The notes under the pieces were generated by a model. It was not told the DNA's origin. It ran no database searches and was given only the letters and a program-made list of their open reading frames with translations. From contig JALLLT010000141.1 of NCBI GenBank assembly GCA_025266875.1, forward strand, positions 1 to 16,831: 16,831 nt of DNA, in the 5' to 3' direction. The position numbers were made by a program, and so were the translations under genes. The number at the start of each line of letters is the position of its first letter. The stretch's first letter is position 1. This stretch comes from Fennellomyces sp. T-0311 (Eukaryota; Mucoromycota; Mucoromycetes; Mucorales; Lichtheimiaceae). Positions 8,083-15,809 of the stretch are shown in pieces.

Positions 8083-8255
8083 TGTTATAGACCCAGTCTA
8101 TAAAGTGTCCACCTTTAGGTCAGGTCAATAAATGATACAGTGAAAGAAAGGTGTCTTTATTCTTTTGTACAACTCAGCCTTTTATACCCAGGCTGGGTTA
8201 CACTAGCTTGAGCTAGAGCTAGTACTGTAATGGGCTTGAGCTTGAGTCCATTACA
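8083..8255 (-). repeat. 3' LTR of the chromovirus
   Basis: 173 bp, identical to 14984-15156. On the minus strand it begins TGTAATGG, which pairs with CCATTACA 14 bp further in (8226-8233 and 8248-8255), and ends TATAACA. A TATA box (TATAAAA, 8180-8186) is followed 18 bp downstream by AATAAA (8156-8161). This compact layout allows transcription start and poly(A) site within the short LTR. On the plus strand a TATAAAG also occurs (8099-8105). Confidence 0.95.
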
Positions 8256-8267
8256 CTCTCCCTCTCT
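8256..8267 (-). other. Polypurine tract
   Basis: The minus strand reads AGAGAGGGAGAG directly before the TG of the 3' LTR, the classical primer site for plus-strand DNA synthesis. It fixes the element orientation and the LTR boundary. Confidence 0.85.
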
Positions 8268-8506
8268 ATAGCTAGACTTATACAAAATATTTTTTAGAAT
8301 ATAGCTACTAAGTAGCAGGGTAGATGGCAAGGGGTGGTGCAATTTGATGAGGCAATATAGAATAAGCTACCATGGTCTTGGTTTTGGATGTGTTCTTGTC
8401 ACTTGACTGCGATTGAGTTTGAAATTGAAAACTTTTTCAGGTGGCTGGTTTAGTCAATTGTTAGTTGATCCTTTTCCTTGTCTTGATCACTTTTCTGTTT
8501 CTGCAA
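8268..8506 (+). other. Leader-like region upstream of the antisense ORFs
   Basis: No ORF. AT-rich in its first third, then pyrimidine-rich just before the ATG at 8507 (CCTTTTCCTTGTCTTG, CTTTTCTGTTTCTGC), as in fungal 5' leaders. A possible acceptor-like TTTTTCAGG lies near 8440. No clear TATA box was found within 100 bp of the ATG. Confidence 0.35.
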
Positions 8507-8992
8507 ATGGTTCAACAACTCGCGCCTATTACGTCCACCATAACCCATGGTCCTGGTCTTCCAGCAGTTGAGTTTCGTCGTGAGTGTGTCGGTCGTACGT
8601 GTGTGACGGTTCCTGTTGCCAATATGGCTATAGAGGTCGAGTATGGCATCAATCGTCCTAGTAATGTGTGTCAACGCTGCTATTGCTTGGGTCGAGTTTG
8701 CTTTAATTTCAGCCCCCGGAATGACAATGGTGAGCCTTCGCATCCTTGTGATCAATGCCGTTTAAACAAGTCTCCTGGGTGCGCGACTTTGCGTTACCAC
8801 GAAGCTACTTAGGGTGCAATTTCCAATGCCAACCGAGTTCGAGCACAACGTGTCCTTGCTGGGGTAGCACCAATCCAGTATCCTCAGTGGTGTCTCGATT
8901 TGGTCCTTGAGTCGCGTGCCAGTGGCCTTCCTCCTGCTCAGGTCATTTCCATTGCTGAACTTCTAAATGGTATGACTATTGTTGTAGCATAG
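8507..8992 (+). CDS. Antisense accessory ORF A with Zn(II)2Cys6-like cysteine pattern
   Basis: This frame runs opposite to gag-pol, between pol and the 3' LTR. From ATG 8507 it reads 101 codons to TAG at 8810-8812. The same frame then continues for 59 more protein-like codons (ANRVRAQRVLAG, QYPQWCLDLVLE) to TAG at 8990-8992. The long form would be about 161 residues with one internal stop. Residues 55-92 show C-x2-C-x6-C-x15-C-x2-C-x7-C, the spacing class of fungal binuclear zinc clusters, with PCDQC as the second half. The basic residues usual in the first half are missing, so DNA binding is uncertain. Antisense ORFs in this position are known in some plant Gypsy elements; I know no named fungal counterpart. 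The internal TAG may mark decay or a short product. ORF B starts 14 bp downstream in another frame. Confidence 0.5.
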
Positions 8993-9005
8993 TAAGAGTT
9001 CTGAT

Positions 9006-9677
9006 ATGCTGAATACTTCAATAGATCAATCTGGACAGACTAATTTTGAAGTGGTTTCCATGGCAATGGATGAGGGCTTCCATTCTCAAGACGTCTCAGA
9101 TGATCATATTTCTTCTGGTTCTCGCCCTGCTCCTGTAGCATCAAGACGTTCGGCTAGGCTCCTTTCTAGGATACCCCAGGCTCCCTTAGTTGACCATGAG
9201 TCGGATGGTGAGGACGAGTTGGGTGGTTCTTCTGAATCGTCAGCGTCACGAGTATACTCGGTGCACTCTTCTGATGATGCTGGGTCCATTGCCAGCAGGT
9301 ATAGGCGTCCAAATCCTGCCCTTCATGCTTGTGAGCCAGAGATTCCTGCTCCATTGGTATCACCTCCACTTCTGCCTGTAGGTCAAGAATCCGTTTCATC
9401 CAGGTCATTACATAGCAATACTTCTGAGCCAGTCGGTGCACAGGGTCAAGGTCTTCCAAATGTAGCTTTTCAAGGTCATAGTCATTTGCCCAATTTCCAT
9501 CATTTCTCCCCCCCTCGACAAACAAGGGAAAATGGTCACAGTGAAGGCATGTTGCCTTCGTCAGGTGCACCTGTCGCACAGGTGAACTTCACCTTGGTTT
9601 TGCCAGGTCCACGAGATAACGGATATCGTATGGTGCCAGATCGTGCAACTGGTGGTTTCTTCTTGTTGCCCATGTAA
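9006..9677 (+). CDS. Antisense accessory ORF B, Ser/Pro-rich disordered protein
   Basis: An intact ORF of 223 residues from ATG 9006 to TAA at 9675-9677, opposite to gag-pol. It is low in complexity and rich in Ser, Pro, Asp and Glu: an N-terminal acidic part, a basic patch (SRRSARLLSR), an acidic Ser-rich stretch (DHESDGEDELGGSSESSAS), a Pro-rich middle (PEIPAPLVSPPLLPVG), and a more structured tail (VNFTLVLPGPRDNGYRM, GGFFLLPM). The last 142 bp overlap the 3' end of pol tail to tail. No domain recognised. It could be a second gene or the 3' exon of ORF A: a GTAAGA donor-like site lies at 8992, but the nearby acceptors I tested do not keep frame. Codon-level evidence that it is real is moderate; a long minus-strand frame opposite it (9166-9579) looks like its shadow. 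Confidence 0.5.
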   Translation: MLNTSIDQSGQTNFEVVSMAMDEGFHSQDVSDDHISSGSRPAPVASRRSARLLSRIPQAPLVDHESDGEDELGGSSESSASRVYSVHSSDDAGSIASRYRRPNPALHACEPEIPAPLVSPPLLPVGQESVSSRSLHSNTSEPVGAQGQGLPNVAFQGHSHLPNFHHFSPPRQTRENGHSEGMLPSSGAPVAQVNFTLVLPGPRDNGYRMVPDRATGGFFLLPM

Positions 9678-12600
9678 CTTGCATCGTGTACTTGAGCTTG
9701 TTTTGAGCTTTGAGCATGTGCTTGCTCATATTCATCAATAAACCTCATGCTGTTTATCATATTCTGCTTCTTTTCCCAGGTGGCTTCATGTACAGGATAA
9801 CCTTTCCATAGCACCAGATATTCGATGCGGCCATGATGTTTACGCTTGTCCAGAATTGTGGCGACCTCATATTCCTCTTGTTCATTGATGAGTACAGGTG
9901 GTGGTCGCTCTGGCCGACGTCTATCCGTCGGTGCATGATATATCTTGAGGGTGCTAACATGGAAAACAGGGTGTGCTTTGATATTGTGCGGCAGATCGAG
10001 TTTGTAAGCAACAGGTCCAACTCGAGTAAGAATCTTGTAAGGTCCAGCAAATTTGGCAGCAAGTTTTTTCTTAGCTGTCTGAGGATAGTTCAGCGGGTTC
10101 AGGAATCTTTGATCGACTAAGACTTCCTGTCCAACCTCAAACTCAACTTTGCGTCGCTTGTCATTTGCATATAGCTCTTGTCTTGATGCAGCAGCCTTGA
10201 TATTCTCCAGTACCTTGACACCAATATCCTTGAGCCGTATAGCTAATTGGTCTGCAGCTTCATTACTTGAACTCTGGCTTTGGTAAGTTGGGGTCAAAAC
10301 ATGTCTACCAAGATCACAGTAATATGGCGTCATCCGGATAGATGCTTGACGAGTATTATTGTATGTATACTCCACCACCGGTAGCCATAAGTCCCAATCA
10401 CGCTGATCAAAAGCAACATAATGACGTAGCAAGTCCTCTAAGGTTCGATTTGTCCGCTCAGTCTGAGGATGCATACTTGTAGACATTCGTTGAGTGATTT
10501 GCATATGAGAACAGAGAGCCGTCCAAAATCTTGAAGTAAACTTGGGATCTCGATCAGAGACGATAGATTTGCACCAACCATGTTGACGAACGATGGCACG
10601 TAGAAACAGATGTGCAAATTCCTCAGCCGTGTCAGTTGTATGGCATGGTTCAAAGTGTGCTCGTTTGGAGAAGCGGTCCACAAATACAGCGATAGCATCA
10701 TACCCATTACTTGACTCTGGTAGCTGGGTAATGAAGTCCATTGATATCGACTCCCAACGTTCCTGAGCTGGTTCTAATGGCTGAATCAGGCCAGCTGGTC
10801 TCTTGTTTGTGCTTTTGTTTCTTTGACAACTATCACAGGTTGTGATGTAATGACGCACAGACCTAGCAATGTTTGGCCAATAGAATTGCCGTTCAACCCG
10901 CTCAATAGTGGCATCAATTCCTCTATGGCCAGCAGATGGGGCATCATGCAAATCATGCAATATGCTCAAGAGAATTGTTGGCATTCTAGGAATACACAAC
11001 TGACGACGATTCTCTCCATCTGCGTGACGGTACAATAGCTGATCTTCCATTGTAAAGTTTGGAACCTCGAGTCCTGTTCGGATCTTAGCAATGATATCTT
11101 TGGTAAACTCGTCATTGTTATAATGTTCCTTGACTTGGTCCTCAATCTGAGATTGCTTGTGCAACAAGTACACTTCTTGAAGCTCTCTTTGAGTTTCTGG
11201 ATTTGAGGGTTTTGATGGTGGACGCTTGCTCAAGGCATCTGCACCATTGTTCCTTTCCCGGGGTATGTGGTGTATATCCCAAGAATATGTCATAAACAGT
11301 TCCAACCAGCGTGCTTGTCGTTTGTTTAGGTTCGTATTGGTTCGGAGTGATGACAGAGCTCTGTTATCCCTGAAGATAGTAAAGCGCTTGACGTCAAGGT
11401 GGTGTCTCCATTTGTTTAAACAATGCTTGAGAGCGAGCATTTCTTGTTCGTATACCGTGAACTTTTCTTCTGCAGGTGTCAAAGTTCGTGATGTGTAGGC
11501 AATAGGATGAAGTTTCCCATCGTCTTGTTCTTGAGAGAGAATCCCCCCAATGGCAACTGTGGATGATGCGTCTGTGTGGACATAGAATTGCTTGTTTGGG
11601 TCAGGCAGTGCCAGCACTGGCGCTGATGATAAGCGTTTCTTAAGTTCGTCAAATGCATTTTGTTCCACTTGTGTCCACTTCCATGGAGTATCCTTGCGCA
11701 GCAGCCTGGTTAATGGGGCTACAATACCAGAGTATCCATTGATAAACCGATGATAATAGTTGGCTAGTCCCAAAAAACTCTGAATTTCCTTGGTGTTGCA
11801 GGGTGGTGGCCAATCCACAACTGCTTTCACCTTGCTGGGGTCCATATGTAAACCATGCTCGTCTACAAAATGTCCCAGAAACTCCAGACGCTTGACTCCA
11901 AATTCACACTTCTTGAGGTTCCCATAGAGCTTGTGCTTGCGTAAACGCTCGAGAACGGTGCGTAGATGGACTTGATGTGATGCTTCATCTTTGCTGTACA
12001 CCAGAATATCATCCAGGAAGATAATGCAACAGACATCCAAGAGGTCGAAAAAGTATGTTTGTATCATTCGCTGAAATGTAGCAGGTGCTGAAGTCATGCC
12101 AAATGGTAATACGAGATATTCATAGTTGCCAAACCGAGTAGTGAAAGCACTCTTGTGTACGTCTTCTGGTGCAATCCGAATTTGCATGTAACCTGATCGA
12201 AGGTCGATTTTGGAAAACACCTTGGCTCCATGCAATTGCTCCATAAGTTCTTCTTGATTTGGCAGCATGTAATGGTCCTTGATTGTTACAGAATTTAGAC
12301 TTCGATAGTCTGTAACCATGCGTAGAGATCCATCCTTTTTAGCAACAAATAAAACTGGGGCTCCAAAGGGAGATTTGCTTGGTCTAATCCATCCTTTGGC
12401 CAGCATGTCTTGTATTTGCCGCTTGAGTTCCCCTAGCTCATAACTGGACAGTCTGTATAGTTTCTGTGCTGGGATTCGTGCATTTGGTTCAAGAGGAATT
12501 TGGTGGTCGACATGTCTTTTAGGTGGTAAGCCTGGTGGTAACTCCTCAGGAAACACATCTGCAAAGGAATCCACAAGCACGGCTAGAGCTTCAGAACCAC

Positions 12601-13198
12601 TGTTCTCCTTAACTTTCTTCCCTAATCTATAGGGGGTATCCTTGCTTGAGTTCGCAGACGTGGGCTGCAACTCTTCATCTTCAATACTTCCAGATAGTAC
12701 AATAGCATAGGCTTCAAACTCTTTTTGTCGAGCCATCTTGTTGAATTGCCTTCGTGAAATAAACTGTACTTCAGGTCGTATTTTGTCAGAGGGAATTTTC
12801 TGTGGTGGCCAGATCTCCTCTCCACCCACAACCACTCTATGGGTACGCCAATCAATAAGTGGTGTTTCGTCATAGTGCCATGGTTTGCCCAAGATAAGGT
12901 CATGCTTGGAGCTTTGTATGCCAGTGTATGCTCGGATCACTGTGGTGTAGCTAATACCAAGTGAAATCTGGAGGTCTGCATAGTGGCTGGATGCTTCAGT
13001 GGATGCATTTCCAAAGGTAATAGAACCAGAGTCCGGCTTAAGCAGAGAATGTAGTCCATGCTTGTCAATGAAACCCATAGAAACAAAGTTGTGTGTGGCA
13101 CCTGAGTCCAGCAAGAAACATGAGGGGTATTGCTCGCAATGTCCTGAAATTCTTATTGTTTGATGACGATTGCTACTATCCTGCTCGCTATTTGATCC
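9536..13198 (-). CDS. pol: Pol polyprotein: protease, RT, RNase H, integrase, chromodomain
   Basis: Open from just after TAA 13199-13201 to TGA 9536-9538, about 1220 codons. Counting from the Leu at 13114: aspartic protease (DSGATHNF, residues 3-10); RT about 205-400 with LPFGMTSAPATFQ and the FLDD active site (366-369); RNase H about 510-630 (HTDAS, FRDNRAL, NNGADALSKR). The integrase zinc finger follows (H723, H730, C760, C763), then the catalytic core with D793, D854 and E886, GPY/F (AGPYKIL, about 1023-1029) and a chromodomain about 1080-1130 with its aromatic residues (Y1082, W1103, Y1106). It copies element RNA to cDNA and inserts it into chromatin. Expression is expected as a gag-pol fusion by -1 frameshifting, but the in-frame TAA would end that product. 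D854 and E886 are separated by 31 residues instead of the usual 35. Last 142 bp overlap ORF B. Confidence 0.93.
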   Translation of the reverse strand, partial: GSNSEQDSSNRHQTIRISGHCEQYPSCFLLDSGATHNFVSMGFIDKHGLHSLLKPDSGSITFGNASTEASSHYADLQISLGISYTTVIRAYTGIQSSKHDLILGKPWHYDETPLIDWRTHRVVVGGEEIWPPQKIPSDKIRPEVQFISRRQFNKMARQKEFEAYAIVLSGSIEDEELQPTSANSSKDTPYRLGKKVKENSGSEALAVLVDSFADVFPEELPPGLPPKRHVDHQIPLEPNARIPAQKLYRLSSYELGELKRQIQDMLAKGWIRPSKSPFGAPVLFVAKKDGSLRMVTDYRSLNSVTIKDHYMLPNQEELMEQLHGAKVFSKIDLRSGYMQIRIAPEDVHKSAFTTRFGNYEYLVLPFGMTSAPATFQRMIQTYFFDLLDVCCIIFLDDILVYSKDEASHQVHLRTVLERLRKHKLYGNLKKCEFGVKRLEFLGHFVDEHGLHMDPSKVKAVVDWPPPCNTKEIQSFLGLANYYHRFINGYSGIVAPLTRLLRKDTPWKWTQVEQNAFDELKKRLSSAPVLALPDPNKQFYVHTDASSTVAIGGILSQEQDDGKLHPIAYTSRTLTPAEEKFTVYEQEMLALKHCLNKWRHHLDVKRFTIFRDNRALSSLRTNTNLNKRQARWLELFMTYSWDIHHIPRERNNGADALSKRPPSKPSNPETQRELQEVYLLHKQSQIEDQVKEHYNNDEFTKDIIAKIRTGLEVPNFTMEDQLLYRHADGENRRQLCIPRMPTILLSILHDLHDAPSAGHRGIDATIERVERQFYWPNIARSVRHYITTCDSCQRNKSTNKRPAGLIQPLEPAQERWESISMDFITQLPESSNGYDAIAVFVDRFSKRAHFEPCHTTDTAEEFAHLFLRAIVRQHGWCKSIVSDRDPKFTSRFWTALCSHMQITQRMSTSMHPQTERTNRTLEDLLRHYVAFDQRDWDLWLPVVEYTYNNTRQASIRMTPYYCDLGRHVLTPTYQSQSSSNEAADQLAIRLKDIGVKVLENIKAAASRQELYANDKRRKVEFEVGQEVLVDQRFLNPLNYPQTAKKKLAAKFAGPYKILTRVGPVAYKLDLPHNIKAHPVFHVSTLKIYHAPTDRRRPERPPPVLINEQEEYEVATILDKRKHHGRIEYLVLWKGYPVHEATWEKKQNMINSMRFIDEYEQAHAQSSKQAQVHDASYMGNKKKPPVARSGTIRYPLSRGPGKTKVKFTCATGAPDEGNMPSL

Positions 13199-13332
13199 TT
13201 AGGCTGAGTTATCCTCAAGTCTTGCAGTCTCCATCTGGCTAGAGTCTTGATCCAGATTCTTGTCCGGGTCCTTACCAGGATTTATTGTGGATTGGTCAGC
13301 ACGACCTGGTGACGTGTTACGTGCTGACACAT

Positions 13333-14614
13333 TCAGTTTTTTGCCTTTACTTGAAGGCGAGGACACTTCTTCTTGATGTGTCCCTTCTCGCCACAGGCGA
13401 CACAGAGTCCGAACTTCTTGGCCTCCTCCCAGGAGATCCTTCGTGGATTCTTCTCGGCCTGGTCAATGTCCATAGGGTCATTTCGATATTGACGCGAGTT
13501 GTTCTTGGAATGTCTTGTCTTATGCTTGAACGTGGAATGACGTGGTGCTTGACTACGATATGGCTGTCGACGATCATGACTTGAGCCAAAGCTGGTATGG
13601 TCAAAGTTTTCTGCAATCTTCATTGCATCACGCAAGGTCTTAGGCACCTCAAGTTCCACATAGCGCTTGGTCTGGGCCTTTAGTCCAGATGTATAGCGAC
13701 TTAAGGCTTCCGCTTCACTGACGTCATTGCACTCGACATAGGCAGCTTGGAATGTAGAATTGTACTTTGTGACACTTCCAACTTGCCTACACTCCTCAAG
13801 TCGAGCTCTGTTTGCACGATGAGCATTCAGAGGTAGAAATCGGTCACGAAGCATAGACTTGAACTTGGACCAATGGTGTGGGTGCTTGCCTGACTTGCGA
13901 AGCATACGCCACCATAAGGTTGCATCATCTACCATTCGACTCGTTGCAATATCAATCCAAATGGACTTCTGGATGTGGGCCTTGTAAAAATATTCCTTAA
14001 GGTTGAAAAGCCAAGGTTCAACCTTACTCGAGTTGCCAGTAAATTTCTCATCAGGTACCTTGAACCGGTACTTCTTGTTAAGCTTAAGCTCATGTTCATC
14101 GCACGTATGGGAGTGAGGTTCTTGCAAGCTGTCACCATCGCCGGCATCCTCCTCAGAGGGGTTTGCATCATGGTCCGATCCTGACTCATGGGAAGACTCA
14201 TCTGATGAAGATGACGAATCTCCTGAATCAGATGGATCACCATAACGACTTCCAAGTATAGACTGTGTACCTTGATCATGTGGCCTGTGCACCGAAGATG
14301 CTGGGGCCTTGTTCTAGCCTTGTGCAACACTGGCTGTGGAACTTCATGTAATTGGACTTGCATACCCTGCAGATAACCAAGAATTTCTTGCATCGAAGTA
14401 GCTAGCTGATTGACTTGCTCCTGAGTCCTCTCATGAGCTGTTTGACTGCAGTTTGGATGGCATCTGGTAACTTGGCATCAAGTTCGTGGCGAAGTCGTTG
14501 CACTTCCTCAAGGGCTAATACGCTTGTGTCACCCACATGAGTTTGTGGCAATGGGTCTTGGCCTGGGACTCCTGATGATACACCACCTTGTGTATGGGAA
14601 GATGGTACATCCAT
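13333..14614 (-). pseudogene. gag: Gag, capsid and zinc knuckle, two frame changes near the N-terminus
   Basis: The first plausible ATG is at 14614 (MDVPSSHTQGG) after a 369-nt leader. Coding continues in three frames. Frame one carries a coiled coil (EEVQRLRHELDAKLPDAIQ) to about 14430; frame two continues the helix (QEQVNQLATSMQEILGYLQG) to about 14310; frame three runs from about 14305 to TGA 13333-13335. Both steps are in the -1 direction and equal one lost nucleotide each; neither is at a slippery run. The third part holds an acidic Ser-rich linker (SDSGDSSSSSDESSHESGSD), the retrotransposon gag capsid domain (VEPWLFNLKEYFY, ATLWWRMLRKSG, FKSMLRDRFLP, KYNSTFQAAY), a basic region and one CCHC zinc knuckle (C-x2-C-x4-H-x4-C, 13363-13404). 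Gag forms the virus-like particle in the cytoplasm and packages element RNA. This copy would give no full-length Gag. Confidence 0.82.
13336..13342 (-). promoter_or_regulatory. -1 frameshift heptamer A AAA AAC at the end of gag
   Basis: The minus strand reads gcA AAA AAC TGA, with the heptamer in the correct phase directly before the gag stop (13333-13335). A -1 slip moves ribosomes exactly into the protease-pol frame. The same heptamer is a known site in retroviruses such as MMTV. I did not identify a downstream pseudoknot by eye. Confidence 0.7.
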
Positions 14615-14983
14615 ATTAGAGATAACTTTGTGGTACCTTGCAATATCTCCTGCTGGTCTGGAAAAGATTCCGGTTTACTCAATGATGATGACTGTACAGC
14701 GTCTTGATAGACCGTATGTTCTGATGATGAAGGGGTAGGTCTGGGTCGAGATAGATGGTCTGACCAATGTTGTACTCTGGGTCTTGTGGACTTGTCCAAA
14801 AGGTTGGCAACAACGTCTGGGGTAGGGTCGACCAAAAACTTGGACCAGAAACGTTCTGACTGTTCCTTCCGTGTTTGAACTCTTCTTTTTCTTCTTGACT
14901 CAACTTGCTGTCTGTCTTGCGATCGCCTTTGCTGTCGTTGAGTATGTCTTGGTATCGATGAAAGAACTGCTTTCGCTACCACG
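14615..14983 (-). other. 5' leader with primer-binding site
   Basis: Two bases after the 5' LTR the minus strand reads TGGTAGCGAAAGCAG (14967-14981). Its TGG start and position fit a primer-binding site complementary to a tRNA 3' end (..CGCTACCA). TGGTAGCG matches the 3' end of initiator Met tRNA in yeast; the match beyond eight bases is unknown. The rest is an untranslated leader: one frame is open (14515-14982) but has no ATG near its start. Confidence 0.7.
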
Positions 14984-15156
14984 TGTTATAGACCCAGTCT
15001 ATAAAGTGTCCACCTTTAGGTCAGGTCAATAAATGATACAGTGAAAGAAAGGTGTCTTTATTCTTTTGTACAACTCAGCCTTTTATACCCAGGCTGGGTT
15101 ACACTAGCTTGAGCTAGAGCTAGTACTGTAATGGGCTTGAGCTTGAGTCCATTACA
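14984..15156 (-). repeat. 5' LTR of the chromovirus
   Basis: Identical to 8083-8255 over all 173 bp. TATAAAA at 15081-15087 and AATAAA at 15057-15062 on the minus strand. This copy provides the promoter for gag-pol. Confidence 0.95.
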
Positions 15157-15550
15157 GAGGCCTTGAGCCACGCCATCCCAAGGGCGGCCTTCCTGCGAAG
15201 GGACAGGCAAGGAAGGAGAGGCCAATGTGGGGGCGGCAGGGGGGTTGCGTCACAGCCTGTGTAACGTTGGCTGCAGGGGCAATCGTCGCGGATGTTGAAG
15301 CTGCTGCAGGGGGGATCGTCACCACAGCCAAATGGCGTGGCACGTCTTGTACCACTGGTACGTCCAGATCCTCATCAAATTCAGCCAATTCGGCGAGGTC
15401 AGCGTCTGCAGAACTACCAGCTGCATGGGCCGCAGTGGCAGCTGCACAGGTTACTGGTCCAGCCGGTCGTCCAAGGGCCGGCGTAGAGGCAGTATGGCCT
15501 GGTGTCTGAGAGAGGCGTCGAAGGGGGTGATCTTCTGTCTGGTTGGTCAT
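15157..15550 (-). pseudogene. Gag N-terminus of a second Gypsy-type element, truncated
   Basis: From ATG 15550 the minus strand reads MTNQTEDHPLRRLSQTPG and then an Ala/Pro/Thr-rich stretch with an acidic segment (DADLAELAEFDEDLD). A run of six C at about 15240 marks a likely frame step: afterwards the alternative frame reads more naturally (APTLASPSLPVPSQEG). At 15157 the chromovirus LTR begins, so the capsid domain is missing. No conserved gag domain is visible; the call depends on its position after an LTR and primer-binding site. It is notably richer in GC than the flanks. Confidence 0.5.
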
Positions 15551-15809
15551 CAAATTGGGAAATGGGTACGTGTGATCAGAACCAGAGGAATCGGGCTGGA
15601 TAGATGAGTGTGCAGAGGTGTGGTGGAACTTTAGTTTCTTGGAGAGCTTTGAGAGTAGGGGTCTAAAACATCCGAGCAAAGGGTACTCATTAGAACAAAT
15701 GCTGGTATGCACCAAAGAGCGTCGTCGCAGTGCATCAACGTCTCAAAGAAGGTTCCTGCTCAATTACAACGTCGAGCACGGTTTCACAGAACCGAATTTC
15801 ACTACCAAT
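15551..15809 (-). other. Leader and primer-binding site of the second element
   Basis: Two bases after the putative LTR end, the minus strand reads TGGTAGTGAAATTCGG (15792-15807), sharing TGGTAG and the two-base spacing with the first element's primer-binding site. The rest is a 5' leader without a clear ORF. Confidence 0.6.

Larger units (their letters stand above)
8083..15156 (-). mobile_element. Ty3/Gypsy chromovirus, nearly complete, 7.07 kb
   Basis: On the minus strand the order is 5' LTR, primer-binding site, leader, gag, protease, reverse transcriptase, RNase H, integrase, chromodomain, a 1.3-kb extra region with antisense ORFs, polypurine tract, 3' LTR. The LTRs are 173 bp each, identical by direct comparison, with TG..CA ends. 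The domain order and chromodomain define a chromovirus, a group whose chromodomain guides integration to particular chromatin. No target-site duplication is present: the bases before 8083 end in CCAA and those after 15156 begin GAGG. The left flank is a Harbinger transposase and the right flank is gag of another Gypsy element. Coding lesions: two frame changes in gag, one stop between gag and protease, and four residues missing from integrase. Confidence 0.93.

Noticed and set aside
8992..9051. 60-nt intron joining antisense ORFs A and B
   Set aside because: The donor GTAAGA and acceptor look acceptable, but the joined frame does not match ORF B; other nearby acceptors give stops or the wrong phase.
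9166..9579. 137-codon minus-strand ORF opposite antisense ORF B
   Set aside because: No ATG-supported domain, His/Trp-rich odd composition, and it is out of frame with pol; treated as a shadow, although the reverse cannot be fully excluded.
14515..14982. 155-codon minus-strand frame as the real start of gag
   Set aside because: It opens without an ATG right at the primer-binding site and is highly basic; the first good ATG (14614) is in another frame that leads into the coiled coil, so this stretch is better read as leader.
15225..15509. Ala/Gly-rich plus-strand ORF over the second gag
   Set aside because: GC-rich shadow of the minus-strand frame, which starts at a suitable ATG after an LTR and primer-binding site.
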